Below are positions 1 to 5,589 of a DNA stretch of 8,818 nt, one piece after another. Made by a program: the position numbers and the translations under genes. Where the stretch lies: NCBI GenBank assembly GCA_041655255.1, contig JBBAFS010000068.1, positions 1-8,818 on the forward strand. Reading direction: 5' to 3'. The stretch comes from JBBAFS01 sp041655255. GTDB lineage: Bacteria > Spirochaetota > Spirochaetia > Sphaerochaetales > Sphaerochaetaceae. The number at the start of each line of letters is the position of its first letter. Position 1 is the stretch's first letter. The notes under the pieces are model-generated. The model saw only the letters and a program-made list of their open reading frames with translations, made no database searches and had not been told where the DNA came from.

Positions 1-282
1 ATTTCCACCAGTGACGACACACCCATAATGACGTGCGTAGAGCGGTATGGTATGTAATACATCCGAACCTTCATACGTCTCAACAAGGTTGAACAAAAGA
101 GAGCCTTTATACTTTCTTAATTGGCGAAGATCTTTTGAAAATGGAACTAAAATAGAGTGATAACCAAGGTCCGTAAGCGCTTGTTGAATCATCTGAGCTT
201 GTTGCACTGTCTCTTGTTGATCAAGTGTATTAAGAGCTTCTAATTTGTCATGAAGGATGATTATTGGCTTTTTGTCACTCAT
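1..282 (-). CDS. ATP-grasp (D-Ala-D-Ala ligase-like) protein, second of a tandem pair, partial at the left edge
   Basis: The first 94 codons of a gene that continues beyond the window. It starts at the ATG at 282-280, which overlaps the TGA of the preceding ligase gene as ATGA, so the two are translationally coupled. The visible protein begins MSDKKPIIILHDKLEA. It has a beta-strand, then a helix rich in Gln (LDQQETVQQAQMIQQAL), then DLGYHSILVPF and LLFNLVETYEG. This pattern resembles the N-terminal pre-ATP-grasp fold of D-Ala-D-Ala ligase relatives. The piece LLFNLVE matches SIVFNIAEGL at the same place in the upstream ligase. The catalytic ATP-grasp region lies off the window, so the assignment rests on the N-terminal resemblance and on position. 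The likely role is ATP-dependent formation of an amide bond between small amino or carboxylic acids in the cytoplasm. The substrate cannot be told from this fragment. Confidence 0.72.
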   Translation of the reverse strand, partial: MSDKKPIIILHDKLEALNTLDQQETVQQAQMIQQALTDLGYHSILVPFSKDLRQLRKYKGSLLFNLVETYEGSDVLHTIPLYARHYGCVVTGGN

Positions 283-1259
283 GTCTTTAACCTTGATACA
301 GCCGAGTTCATAATCATCTCTAAGAGCGTAGTATAATCAAGGCCATTCATGTTCGCCAAAATTGGGAGATCAGAATCTATAGGATGAAGCCCTGCTAAGG
401 GGTTTACCTCTAAAAAATAGAGTTTTTCTTGTGTATCCATCTTAAGATCTACTCTCCCCCCATCACGACACCCCAAGGCCTTCCAGGCACCTACGGCAAT
501 ACGTGAACACTCTTTGTGTATGTGAGGTGAATCAACTTTTTTGTATATCACACTCTCTTTGTAGTTCTCTTTGGTGTGATATGAATAAATTCCACCATCA
601 CTAGCACTATCTACGAGTATCTCCATCACACCAATGACATGTGGCTCATTGTCCTTTTCAATAATACCGACGGTAAACTCTCTTCCACCAAGGTAGGACT
701 CAACCAATAGTGGTGGCCCAAAGAGGTGTAAAAGAGAAACGACTCGATCAGTGAGCTCTTTTTGAGAGTGGACAACAGAGTGACGATCAATTCCCATGCC
801 AGTTCCTCCCCCCATTGGTTTCACAAAAAGAGGGAAGTGTAACTGAACATCTTCTATGTCATTGAGGTTGTCGATCACATGATAATCAGCTGTTGGGAGA
901 TTATGTGAGCGTACTAACTTTTTTGCTAATGCTTTATGTAATGTAAGAGTAAGTGTAAGAGAGTCACTAAATACATATGGAATTTGATACGCATCTAATA
1001 AAGAGGGGACTTGGGCTTCACGAGCTAAGGTGTAAAGCCCTTCAGCAATATTAAATACGATTGACCATCGCTTGTGGTGTGCTAACGCCTCTACAAGATT
1101 GTAGATATTACCAATGCGCTCAACTTCATATCCTAATTGCGTGAGAGCGTGCTCTATTGCCTCAATTGTCTCAATTGAGTCAAACTCTGCTACGAGTGAA
1201 GGAGTATACCCCTTAGCGATATACTCCTCTTTTACATCGTATGTGAGACCAACAACCAT
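279..1259 (-). CDS. D-alanine-D-alanine ligase-like ATP-grasp enzyme
   Basis: A complete 326-residue ATP-grasp ligase-type protein. The family activates a carboxylate as an acyl-phosphate with ATP and couples it to an amine. Visible landmarks are an N-terminal domain with SIVFNIAEGL (66-75) and REAQVPSLLDAYQIPY (80-95), the nucleotide-binding strand FVKPMGGGTGMGI with Lys147 (145-157), VESYLGGREFTVGI (186-199), and the metal-binding end RVDLK...FLEVNPLAGLHP, with Asp271, Glu284 and Asn286 as the likely Mg2+ ligands. True cell-wall Ddl usually ends in an EINTMPGFT-like motif. Here it is EVNPLAGL, which points to a relative rather than housekeeping Ddl. The ATG lies one base after the kamA stop, with GAGGG in the kamA tail as ribosome binding site, so it is coupled to kamA. 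It overlaps the next ligase by four bases. A role in joining a KamA-made beta-amino acid to a second molecule is inferred from this packing. Fold: confident. Substrate: unknown. Confidence 0.88.
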   Translation of the reverse strand: MVVGLTYDVKEEYIAKGYTPSLVAEFDSIETIEAIEHALTQLGYEVERIGNIYNLVEALAHHKRWSIVFNIAEGLYTLAREAQVPSLLDAYQIPYVFSDSLTLTLTLHKALAKKLVRSHNLPTADYHVIDNLNDIEDVQLHFPLFVKPMGGGTGMGIDRHSVVHSQKELTDRVVSLLHLFGPPLLVESYLGGREFTVGIIEKDNEPHVIGVMEILVDSASDGGIYSYHTKENYKESVIYKKVDSPHIHKECSRIAVGAWKALGCRDGGRVDLKMDTQEKLYFLEVNPLAGLHPIDSDLPILANMNGLDYTTLLEMIMNSAVSRLKT

Positions 1260-1260
1260 A

Positions 1261-2469
1261 CTATCCCTCTTTGCAATCGGGATACGTATAGATGTTCCCT
1301 TCGTAGTTTTTTAAGTGATACCCACTGTGATCATGAGATACTTCATAGTGAGGTAACACAGGGACTTTCCCTCCCCCTAAGGGAGTATCCACTACATAAT
1401 AGGGAATAGCTAAACCACTGGTGTAACCTCTGAGTCCTTCCATAATCTCTTTGCCTTTTTCTATAGTCGTTCTAAAGTGGTGTGAACCAACAATTGGGTC
1501 ACATTGAAATAAATAATACGGGCGTACTCTAATTGTGAGTAGTTTGTGAAATAACTCAGTCATCGTCTCTGTTGAGTCATTTACCCCTTTGAGTAACACT
1601 GTTTGACTGGATAACACAATTCCAGCATCACTGAGACGATTACAAGCATGACGGGATGCTTCACTGATTTCATTTGGGTGTGTTGCGTGGATGTTGATGT
1701 ATAACGGGCGATACCTTTTAAGGATCTTAATGAGAGAAGGTGTTATTCGCTGAGGAAGGACAAAAGGAATCTTTGTCCCAATTCTAATGATCTCAATGTG
1801 CTTGATCTCTTTAAGACGCTCTAGCAGCAGTGCAATGAGATCATCACTGAGCATCAGCGGGTCTCCCCCGCTTATAATCACATCACGAATCTCTTTGTGC
1901 TGGTGTAAGTATTGAAAAGCCTCTTCCCAGTAATTACCCATCACATCACTGTGTCCGCCCACTAAGCGCGAGCGGGTACAATACCTACAATAGACAGAAC
2001 ATGTGTGTGTTACTAAAAAAAGGGCTCGGTCGGGATACCGGTGTACAATTCCCCTCACGGGGGTTGTTTGATCTTCTGAAAGAGGATCGACCATCTCACC
2101 TTCTGTCACTCTCATTTCATCACTACGAGGGATCACACATTTACGCAGAGGATCATCGGGATTACTGAGATCAATAAGACTGAGATAATACGGGGTGATC
2201 GAAAATGGGAAGTGGTGAGACGGGTGTTCCAATGCCTCTTGTTCTTGCTCTGTAGGTGTAAGAAATCGATACAACTGCTGAAAAGTGGTAATTCGATGAA
2301 ACAGTTGCCAGTTCCAATCGTTCCACTGTTTAGCCGTGGTACTTGTAAAAAACTGCTTTCTAAATCTGTAAGGTCGAGAGGACTCTTTGTGTTTCTCCTG
2401 GGATACAGAAAAAGGAAGTGGAGGCTCTTCATCTAACGATGAGAGGCGCTCATTGATTGCATAAATCAT
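1261..2469 (-). CDS. kamA: KamA-family radical SAM aminomutase (probable lysine 2,3-aminomutase type)
   Basis: This 402-residue protein belongs to the radical-SAM, PLP-dependent aminomutases that move an alpha-amino group to the beta carbon. The cluster motif CSVYCRYC gives Cys157, Cys161 and Cys164 for the [4Fe-4S]/SAM centre. It sits in the typical context HRYPDRALFLVTHTC. GGDPL (201-205) is the SAM-binding GGE-like motif, and LGGGK gives Lys368 as the PLP lysine. Asp324 (QCDP) and Asp361 (VVDTP) align with the two aspartates that bind lysine in clostridial lysine 2,3-aminomutase (Asp293, Asp330). The spacings from the first cysteine agree within one residue. Glutamate 2,3-aminomutase has Lys and Asn there, so lysine is the better guess. 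The protein stops about 34 residues after Lys368 and lacks the CxCxxC zinc tail of the clostridial enzyme. The start is the ATG at 2469, six bases after AAGGAG. An in-frame start at 2553 would add 28 residues but has no good ribosome binding site. It heads an operon with two ligases. Confidence 0.9.
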   Translation of the reverse strand: MIYAINERLSSLDEEPPLPFSVSQEKHKESSRPYRFRKQFFTSTTAKQWNDWNWQLFHRITTFQQLYRFLTPTEQEQEALEHPSHHFPFSITPYYLSLIDLSNPDDPLRKCVIPRSDEMRVTEGEMVDPLSEDQTTPVRGIVHRYPDRALFLVTHTCSVYCRYCTRSRLVGGHSDVMGNYWEEAFQYLHQHKEIRDVIISGGDPLMLSDDLIALLLERLKEIKHIEIIRIGTKIPFVLPQRITPSLIKILKRYRPLYINIHATHPNEISEASRHACNRLSDAGIVLSSQTVLLKGVNDSTETMTELFHKLLTIRVRPYYLFQCDPIVGSHHFRTTIEKGKEIMEGLRGYTSGLAIPYYVVDTPLGGGKVPVLPHYEVSHDHSGYHLKNYEGNIYTYPDCKEG

Positions 2470-2475
2470 GAACAT

Positions 2476-2481
2476 CTCCTT
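2476..2481 (-). promoter_or_regulatory. Ribosome binding site of kamA
   Basis: AAGGAG on the minus strand lies six bases before the ATG at 2469. It touches an upstream in-frame ATG (2475-2473) directly, leaving no spacer. This is why the second ATG (MIYAINERL) is chosen as the start. Confidence 0.75.
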
Positions 2482-2483
2482 AC

Positions 2484-2503
2484 GCTTCTTATGATCAAGA
2501 AGC
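2484..2503 (-). promoter_or_regulatory. Leader hairpin just upstream of the kamA ribosome binding site
   Basis: Perfect inverted repeat GCTTCTT-(6)-AAGAAGC, a 7-bp stem with a 6-base loop. Its base is two bases upstream of the kamA Shine-Dalgarno sequence in the transcript. It could protect the mRNA 5' region or affect ribosome access. It is short and has no U-run, so it is not a terminator. The structure is seen; the role is inferred. Confidence 0.45.
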
Positions 2504-2600
2504 TTGTGTATATGTATCATCACACTACTCGGTTTTACTAAAATAATCATCACTTATGTGTGAGTTATAAGAGAAATAGATTGGGATTATGCATTGAAAC

Positions 2601-2630
2601 ATTAAAGAGTGTTTTTGTCTGAATTATCAA
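2601..2630 (-). promoter_or_regulatory. Candidate sigma-70-type promoter for the kamA-ligase operon
   Basis: On the minus strand TTGATA (2630-2625) is followed after 18 bases by TTTAAT (2606-2601). Each hexamer matches the consensus at five of six positions. It lies directly after the terminator hairpin of the preceding gene. It would start a leader of roughly 125 bases before kamA, making kamA and the two ligases a separate transcription unit. Called by eye; no start-site data. Confidence 0.5.
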
Positions 2631-2663
2631 AGATAAGAGGGCTTCTTTATAGCCCTCTTATCT
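2631..2663 (-). terminator. Hairpin terminator after the 162-residue unknown gene
   Basis: Perfect 13-bp inverted repeat AGATAAGAGGGCT-(7)-AGCCCTCTTATCT, starting 22 bases after the TAA at 2686. In the minus direction the stem runs into TTTGATAATTC, a weak U-tract. The strong GC-rich stem centre and its position between two operons favour an intrinsic terminator, though not a textbook one. On the plus strand no gene ends here. Confidence 0.65.
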
Positions 2664-2685
2664 CATTGTTTACATATGGATGGTG

Positions 2686-3174
2686 TTATGAAAACTTATC
2701 TTTCTCGATGGGCCATCCCCCATCACTAAATAAGATACGTGATACTGTTCCCATGATCGCCTCACTTTGGCGCATCTTGGGAACTACTTTCTCTGCATGA
2801 TCTCCCCAAATGGTTCCGTAGCTGAGTAACAACCTAAAAGCATCAAAATCTTTGGCAGGATTTTTTCCTGTTTTTCTTATCTCATGGTACTCTTCTAACA
2901 CCTCGGGGAATTTATACATCACATACCAATAGACACGAGACTCCTCTTGTATATCTTCATTTTTCTCTAGCCATAAGTGAAGGCCTTGTTCTTGTGCAAG
3001 AATGTGAGCCTCCTCTTCCATAGCATATAAGTCTGTTGGTTTAAATGGGGGACTAAAAGCACACTTTTTACACTCCCCTGCTAAACACTCAGCAAAGGCT
3101 GTCATCATTCCTAACATAAAAGATTTACGATCGATTAGTTTGTACAAATCAATCGACTTACTCATACTCATCAT
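2686..3174 (-). CDS. Conserved-looking hypothetical protein, 162 residues, with a Cys cluster
   Basis: I do not recognise this family. The protein is soluble-looking and mostly helical, with no signal peptide or membrane segment. Near the N terminus ECLAGECKKCAF contains Cys30, Cys35 and Cys38 (C-x4-C-x2-C), a possible metal or disulphide site. The middle is rich in Glu, Tyr and Trp (residues 53-100, for example YWYVMYKFPEVLEEYHEIRK). The C-terminal third holds DAFRLLLSYGTIWGDHAEKVVPKMR and ends ILFSDGGWPIEKDKFS. The start is the ATG at 3174, whose A is also the last base of the transporter's TGA. GGAGGA lies six bases upstream, and a second ATG follows immediately at 3171. A longer start at 3228 would overlap the transporter by 55 bases and is unlikely. 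The overlap implies translational coupling to the NhaC-type gene, so it may be an accessory or enzyme acting on the transported compound. A hairpin terminator follows. Confidence 0.8.
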   Translation of the reverse strand: MMSMSKSIDLYKLIDRKSFMLGMMTAFAECLAGECKKCAFSPPFKPTDLYAMEEEAHILAQEQGLHLWLEKNEDIQEESRVYWYVMYKFPEVLEEYHEIRKTGKNPAKDFDAFRLLLSYGTIWGDHAEKVVPKMRQSEAIMGTVSRILFSDGGWPIEKDKFS

Positions 3175-4584
3175 CAAACTTCCTCCTTCACTTTTTGCAG
3201 TGATTTCACTGCCTTTCCTTGAGCCCACGTTCTACCGTAACCAGTAATAATAGCGAAGATAAGCATCGCTAACATCACCCAAGAGTAGAAGTTGTGCAGT
3301 GGAACAGTTACTGGTGTGATGTGCAAGGCTAACTCTTTAGGTGCATTGGCAGTAGCTAACATAGATGGGACAATGGCATGAACGGTCCATGGTGCTAAGA
3401 AACAGAAAATAACTCCCGAACAGTCGAGTAAGTTTGCTCGCCTGTACCCATCAACACCATGCTTTTTACCTAAATTCATCACAATATCTCCGACAGAGAT
3501 AATCGCAACTGAAATAACACCAGTAATCATCGATAAAAGCCCTACTGAAGCAACAGTGATTGTCTCGACACTCTTTGGCCCTTTAGCAAATCTACTTAAG
3601 CTATTACCTAACACAGCTAAAGCACCACTGGCCTCCATGACCCCAATAAATGGGAATATCACCATCAAAAAGGCGATAGTGGGTAGGGCTCCGGTTATTC
3701 CTGCGTAAAATAATCCCTCAATGTTAAAAGCGGCTGGGAAGTGAAGTAACATCTTAGGTGTGAAAATACCAAAGATGAGACCTACAATCACTCCAGCAAC
3801 AATACCTGCACTTAAGGCGGTGATCAGGTGTTTTCTCATCAGACATAAAACGATCGTTACAATAGGAACTACTAAGATCAAAAGTGGTTTAATTGAGATG
3901 TGTAAAGCTTCGGTTGATCCCACTATTGCTGTGTTTTTGCCGAATATGAGATAGAAAATAAGGGCGATGATTGCTACTGGAATGGAGTAACGAGATCTAC
4001 TACTGACTACTACACCAATATCCATCTCCTGGGATGTTGATGATGCAATAGTCGTATCTGAAATTGGTGCTAAGTTATCACCAAAGGCACACCCTGCCCC
4101 TATTGCTCCAATGAGAAAAGCTGGATTCGCACCACTGAGAACCCCTGAAGGAAAGAGAATTGGAATAACTACAAAGTAGGTTCCCACCGATGTTGCTGTA
4201 GAGAATGAAATCAGACACGTTAGGACAAAAGTGACAGCGATAAAGAGTTTTCCTGTCATTCCAACAGCAATAGCAGCATGAGCAATACTTTGGATCATTC
4301 CGCTTTGGCTGATCAATTGCCCCGATATTGCAGCGAGTAATACCGCTAGTGCAATAACACTGAACATCGGACGACTTAAGCCCTCAATAAGAGCTTGGCC
4401 ATACTGCTCTTGGTTCTTAGCCAAAAACACTCCTACAATCAGTGCTACTAAAAAGGCAATGACATACCCATCAATTTTTTGCTTGGTTTGCAGCTGAAAA
4501 GATTACAAGAGCTAATGCAACTACAAGAATAATAAGTGCTCCATATAATCCAAAGCGCAGTTCAAGTTTTGGTTTTTCTCCCAT
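3174..4584 (-). CDS. NhaC-family Na+-coupled transporter, frameshifted near the N terminus (apparent pseudogene or sequence error)
   Basis: A polytopic inner-membrane transporter of the NhaC family. The signature FGDNLAPISDTTIAS lies at about residues 167-181 of the restored protein, and many hydrophobic helices flank it. The ATG at 4584 has an excellent AAGGAGGAG site five bases upstream and reads MGEKPKLELRFGLYG... for 37 codons, then meets TGA at 4473-4471. The remainder continues in another frame from about 4475 to 3174. Removing one A from the A6 run (4475-4480) joins the parts as ...ANQAK-IDGYVIAF... and gives 469 residues, exactly the length of the other NhaC-type protein in this window. 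The N-terminal part aligns with that paralogue (KLELRFGLYG beside KLEFRGGMFG). So the break is real in this sequence, caused either by mutation or by a homopolymer error. NhaC relatives exchange Na+ for H+ or carry organic and amino acids. Near amino-acid genes the latter is likely. It has its own candidate promoter. Confidence 0.85.
4475..4480 (-). other. A6 homopolymer at the frameshift in the second NhaC-type gene
   Basis: Minus-strand GC-AAAAAA-TTGA. With six A the reading frame stops at TGA two codons later. With five A it reads GCA AAA ATT GAT and continues to the end of the gene. The needed shift is +1. The -1 frame meets TAG shortly after, so an ordinary -1 slippery site would not rescue the protein. 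Confidence 0.85.
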
Positions 4585-4598
4585 TCTTACTCCTCCTT

Positions 4599-4618
4599 AA
4601 ACACCCCTAAAGGTGTTT
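4599..4618 (-). promoter_or_regulatory. Hairpin abutting the ribosome binding site of the second NhaC-type gene
   Basis: Inverted repeat AAACACC-(6)-GGTGTTT, a 7-bp stem. In the mRNA it ends exactly where the AAGGAGGAG ribosome binding site begins. It may tune translation or stabilise the transcript. On the plus strand the stem is followed by T5, so the element could also stop antisense reads. Role inferred. Confidence 0.45.
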
Positions 4619-4701
4619 TTATTGAGACATTAGTTGTGAATTGGTTGTAATACACACAGAACATGAATCGAGTACACTGGAACACATGATTCACTATATT
4701 T

Positions 4702-4730
4702 AGTATATAACCAGCACTAAGTGAAGTAAA
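4702..4730 (-). promoter_or_regulatory. Candidate promoter for the second NhaC-type gene and the 162-residue gene
   Basis: Minus-strand TTTACT (4730-4725) and TATACT (4707-4702) are separated by 17 bases. Matches are four of six and five of six to the sigma-70 consensus, with optimal spacing. It predicts a leader of about 110 bases ending in the hairpin and the strong ribosome binding site. Called by eye. Confidence 0.45.
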
Positions 4731-4734
4731 TAAG

Positions 4735-4746
4735 AAGTTATAACTT
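4735..4746. promoter_or_regulatory. Palindrome next to the -35 box, candidate operator
   Basis: AAGTTATAACTT is a perfect 12-base palindrome four bases upstream of the candidate -35 hexamer. A second, looser repeat TTGTT-(4)-AACAA overlaps its outer edge. Such a position suits a dimeric regulator, but an AT-rich palindrome can arise by chance. Confidence 0.3.
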
Positions 4747-4812
4747 GTTATTCAACAACACATTAGCATATGAATATGTCCGAATATGTACCGTTTGCGT
4801 CTTCTGTGTTAT

Positions 4813-5535
4813 TCATCGTCTAAGATAGCAGGGGGGATCTACCGAATAAGCTATAAGATTCGCTGCCGCCATAATATCAAATACAGGTAAGCGCGAACTT
4901 TCGTACGCTGAGCGGGAGAATGTTGCTAAGTTACTGCACTCTAAAATAATTGCTCTGAGATTCTCTGTTTTATCTATGAGTTTATTCACAGCGCTAATGA
5001 CATCTTTCTCCATAGCAAATGGATCAAGGTCTGTCCCACCATTAATAACAATTTCGGTAAAATGGGGTTCATCCTCCATCCCTTGGATCGAGAGATGCAT
5101 CTCACTACTTCTTCCTGAGTGTTCTAAGTGGGTATCTTTTAATAACTCAGAGTGTCCAGTAATAATACCGATACTCCCTTTTCGTCCAATAAAGTTCCAC
5201 ACAAGAGGAATAAGTGATAACGAAGAAGCAGCAATGGGAAGTTGTGTGATTGAACCAAGTTGATGTTGATACAACGACATCAATCCACAATCACCAACGA
5301 CAGCTTCTACCCCCTCTTCTTTGAGTTGTTCGATGGCTTGTATCAAGTTCTGCTTAATTCGGTCAGATCCTTCGACCAGATCTAAGAATTTCCCTTCAAC
5401 TGTTGCATAACGAACTGGGTATTGGAAACTCCCTGCATGACCAGGGTCTCCCTCTATTCGGGGTGCTACCCCACCAAAGACTAATACCCCCACTTTTTGT
5501 CCGTACCAACTAAAGCCACTACGTACCGTACTCAT
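4813..5535 (-). CDS. Asp/Glu racemase-family protein
   Basis: A 240-residue cytoplasmic protein of the aspartate/glutamate/hydantoin racemase superfamily, whose members use two cysteines for cofactor-independent proton abstraction and return at an alpha carbon. Both are visible: Cys83 in VVGDCGLMS and Cys200 in ILECSNLATFS, in the usual two-fold pseudo-symmetric positions. The N terminus (KVGVLVFGGVAPRIEGDPGHAGSF) and the middle GSIGIITGHSELL (120-132) look like the two lobes. The start at 5535 is chosen because AGAGGT lies four bases upstream. A start at 5580 would fall within a hairpin arm. Length is normal for the family (about 220-250). The same superfamily also holds maleate isomerase and arylmalonate decarboxylase, so a racemase reaction on Asp or Glu is likely but not proven. 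It follows the first NhaC-type gene and a hairpin, and precedes a long non-coding region. Confidence 0.82.
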   Translation of the reverse strand: MSTVRSGFSWYGQKVGVLVFGGVAPRIEGDPGHAGSFQYPVRYATVEGKFLDLVEGSDRIKQNLIQAIEQLKEEGVEAVVGDCGLMSLYQHQLGSITQLPIAASSLSLIPLVWNFIGRKGSIGIITGHSELLKDTHLEHSGRSSEMHLSIQGMEDEPHFTEIVINGGTDLDPFAMEKDVISAVNKLIDKTENLRAIILECSNLATFSRSAYESSRLPVFDIMAAANLIAYSVDPPCYLRR

Positions 5536-5539
5536 ATTG

Positions 5540-5545
5540 ACCTCT
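5540..5545 (-). promoter_or_regulatory. Ribosome binding site deciding the racemase-like start
   Basis: AGAGGT on the minus strand lies four bases before the ATG at 5535. The alternative ATG at 5580 lacks such a site and forms the first bases of a hairpin arm. Confidence 0.7.
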
Positions 5546-5552
5546 TTTAAAG

Positions 5553-5580
5553 ATGCAAGTCGCCAAAAGGCGACTTGCAT
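5553..5580 (-). terminator. Perfect 12-bp hairpin between the first NhaC-type gene and the racemase-like gene
   Basis: ATGCAAGTCGCC-(4)-GGCGACTTGCAT, with no mismatch, nine bases after the TAA at 5590. In the minus direction it is followed by CTTTAAAAG, a poor U-tract. It therefore looks like a weak or partial terminator, or an mRNA 3'-stabilising hairpin, within an otherwise continuous operon. Either would let the transporter be made at a different level from the racemase-like protein. Seven bases separate it from the next ribosome binding site. Confidence 0.6.
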
Positions 5581-5589
5581 AAGGTAGTG

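Larger units (their letters stand above)
4619..4812. other. Non-coding region between the racemase-like gene and the second NhaC-type gene
   Basis: AT-rich, with no credible ORF. It holds a candidate promoter (4702-4730), a 12-base palindrome (4735-4746), an adjacent short inverted repeat TTGTT-(4)-AACAA (4745-4758) and a direct repeat GAATATGT (4772-4779 and 4782-4789). The predicted leader of about 110 bases contains a weak stem TGAATC/GATTCA, but I see no known riboswitch core. No clear terminator follows the racemase-like gene. Confidence 0.6.

Noticed and set aside
279..1259. Housekeeping cell-wall D-Ala-D-Ala ligase
   Set aside because: The C-terminal motif is EVNPLAGL rather than the EINTMPGFT type, it is paired with another ligase, and it is coupled to kamA rather than to cell-wall genes.
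1261..2469. EpmB-type aminomutase acting on elongation factor P
   Set aside because: The Cys-motif context HRYPDRALFLVTHTCSVYC resembles KamA rather than EpmB, and no EpmA or elongation factor P gene is nearby.
2470..2553. In-frame extension of KamA by 28 residues
   Set aside because: There is no convincing ribosome binding site before 2553, while AAGGAG lies at the right distance from 2469. It also overlaps the leader hairpin.
3175..3228. Longer N terminus for the 162-residue unknown protein
   Set aside because: It would overlap the transporter's coding end by 55 bases. The ATG at 3174 has GGAGGA six bases upstream and the usual stop-start overlap.
3174..4430. The second NhaC-type gene as an intact gene starting at GTG 4430
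   Set aside because: It would miss the first membrane region found in the paralogue and lacks a properly spaced ribosome binding site. Homologous sequence continues upstream, in frame to 4475 and then in the shifted frame.
4471..4482. Programmed frameshifting or phase variation at the A6 run
   Set aside because: The needed shift is +1, the -1 frame stops soon after, and there is no RF2-like site. Six A is short for slippage or a contingency tract. Mutation or sequence error is simpler.
4585..4695. Lysine or other riboswitch in the leader of the second NhaC-type gene
   Set aside because: The leader is only about 110 bases, shorter than the lysine riboswitch, and I see only weak short stems with no recognised conserved core. 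A covariance-model search would settle it.
5536..5580. Longer N terminus for the racemase-like protein from an ATG at 5580
   Set aside because: That ATG is the first arm of a perfect hairpin and has no good ribosome binding site. The ATG at 5535 has AGAGGT at proper distance and begins right before the family-like start of the protein.
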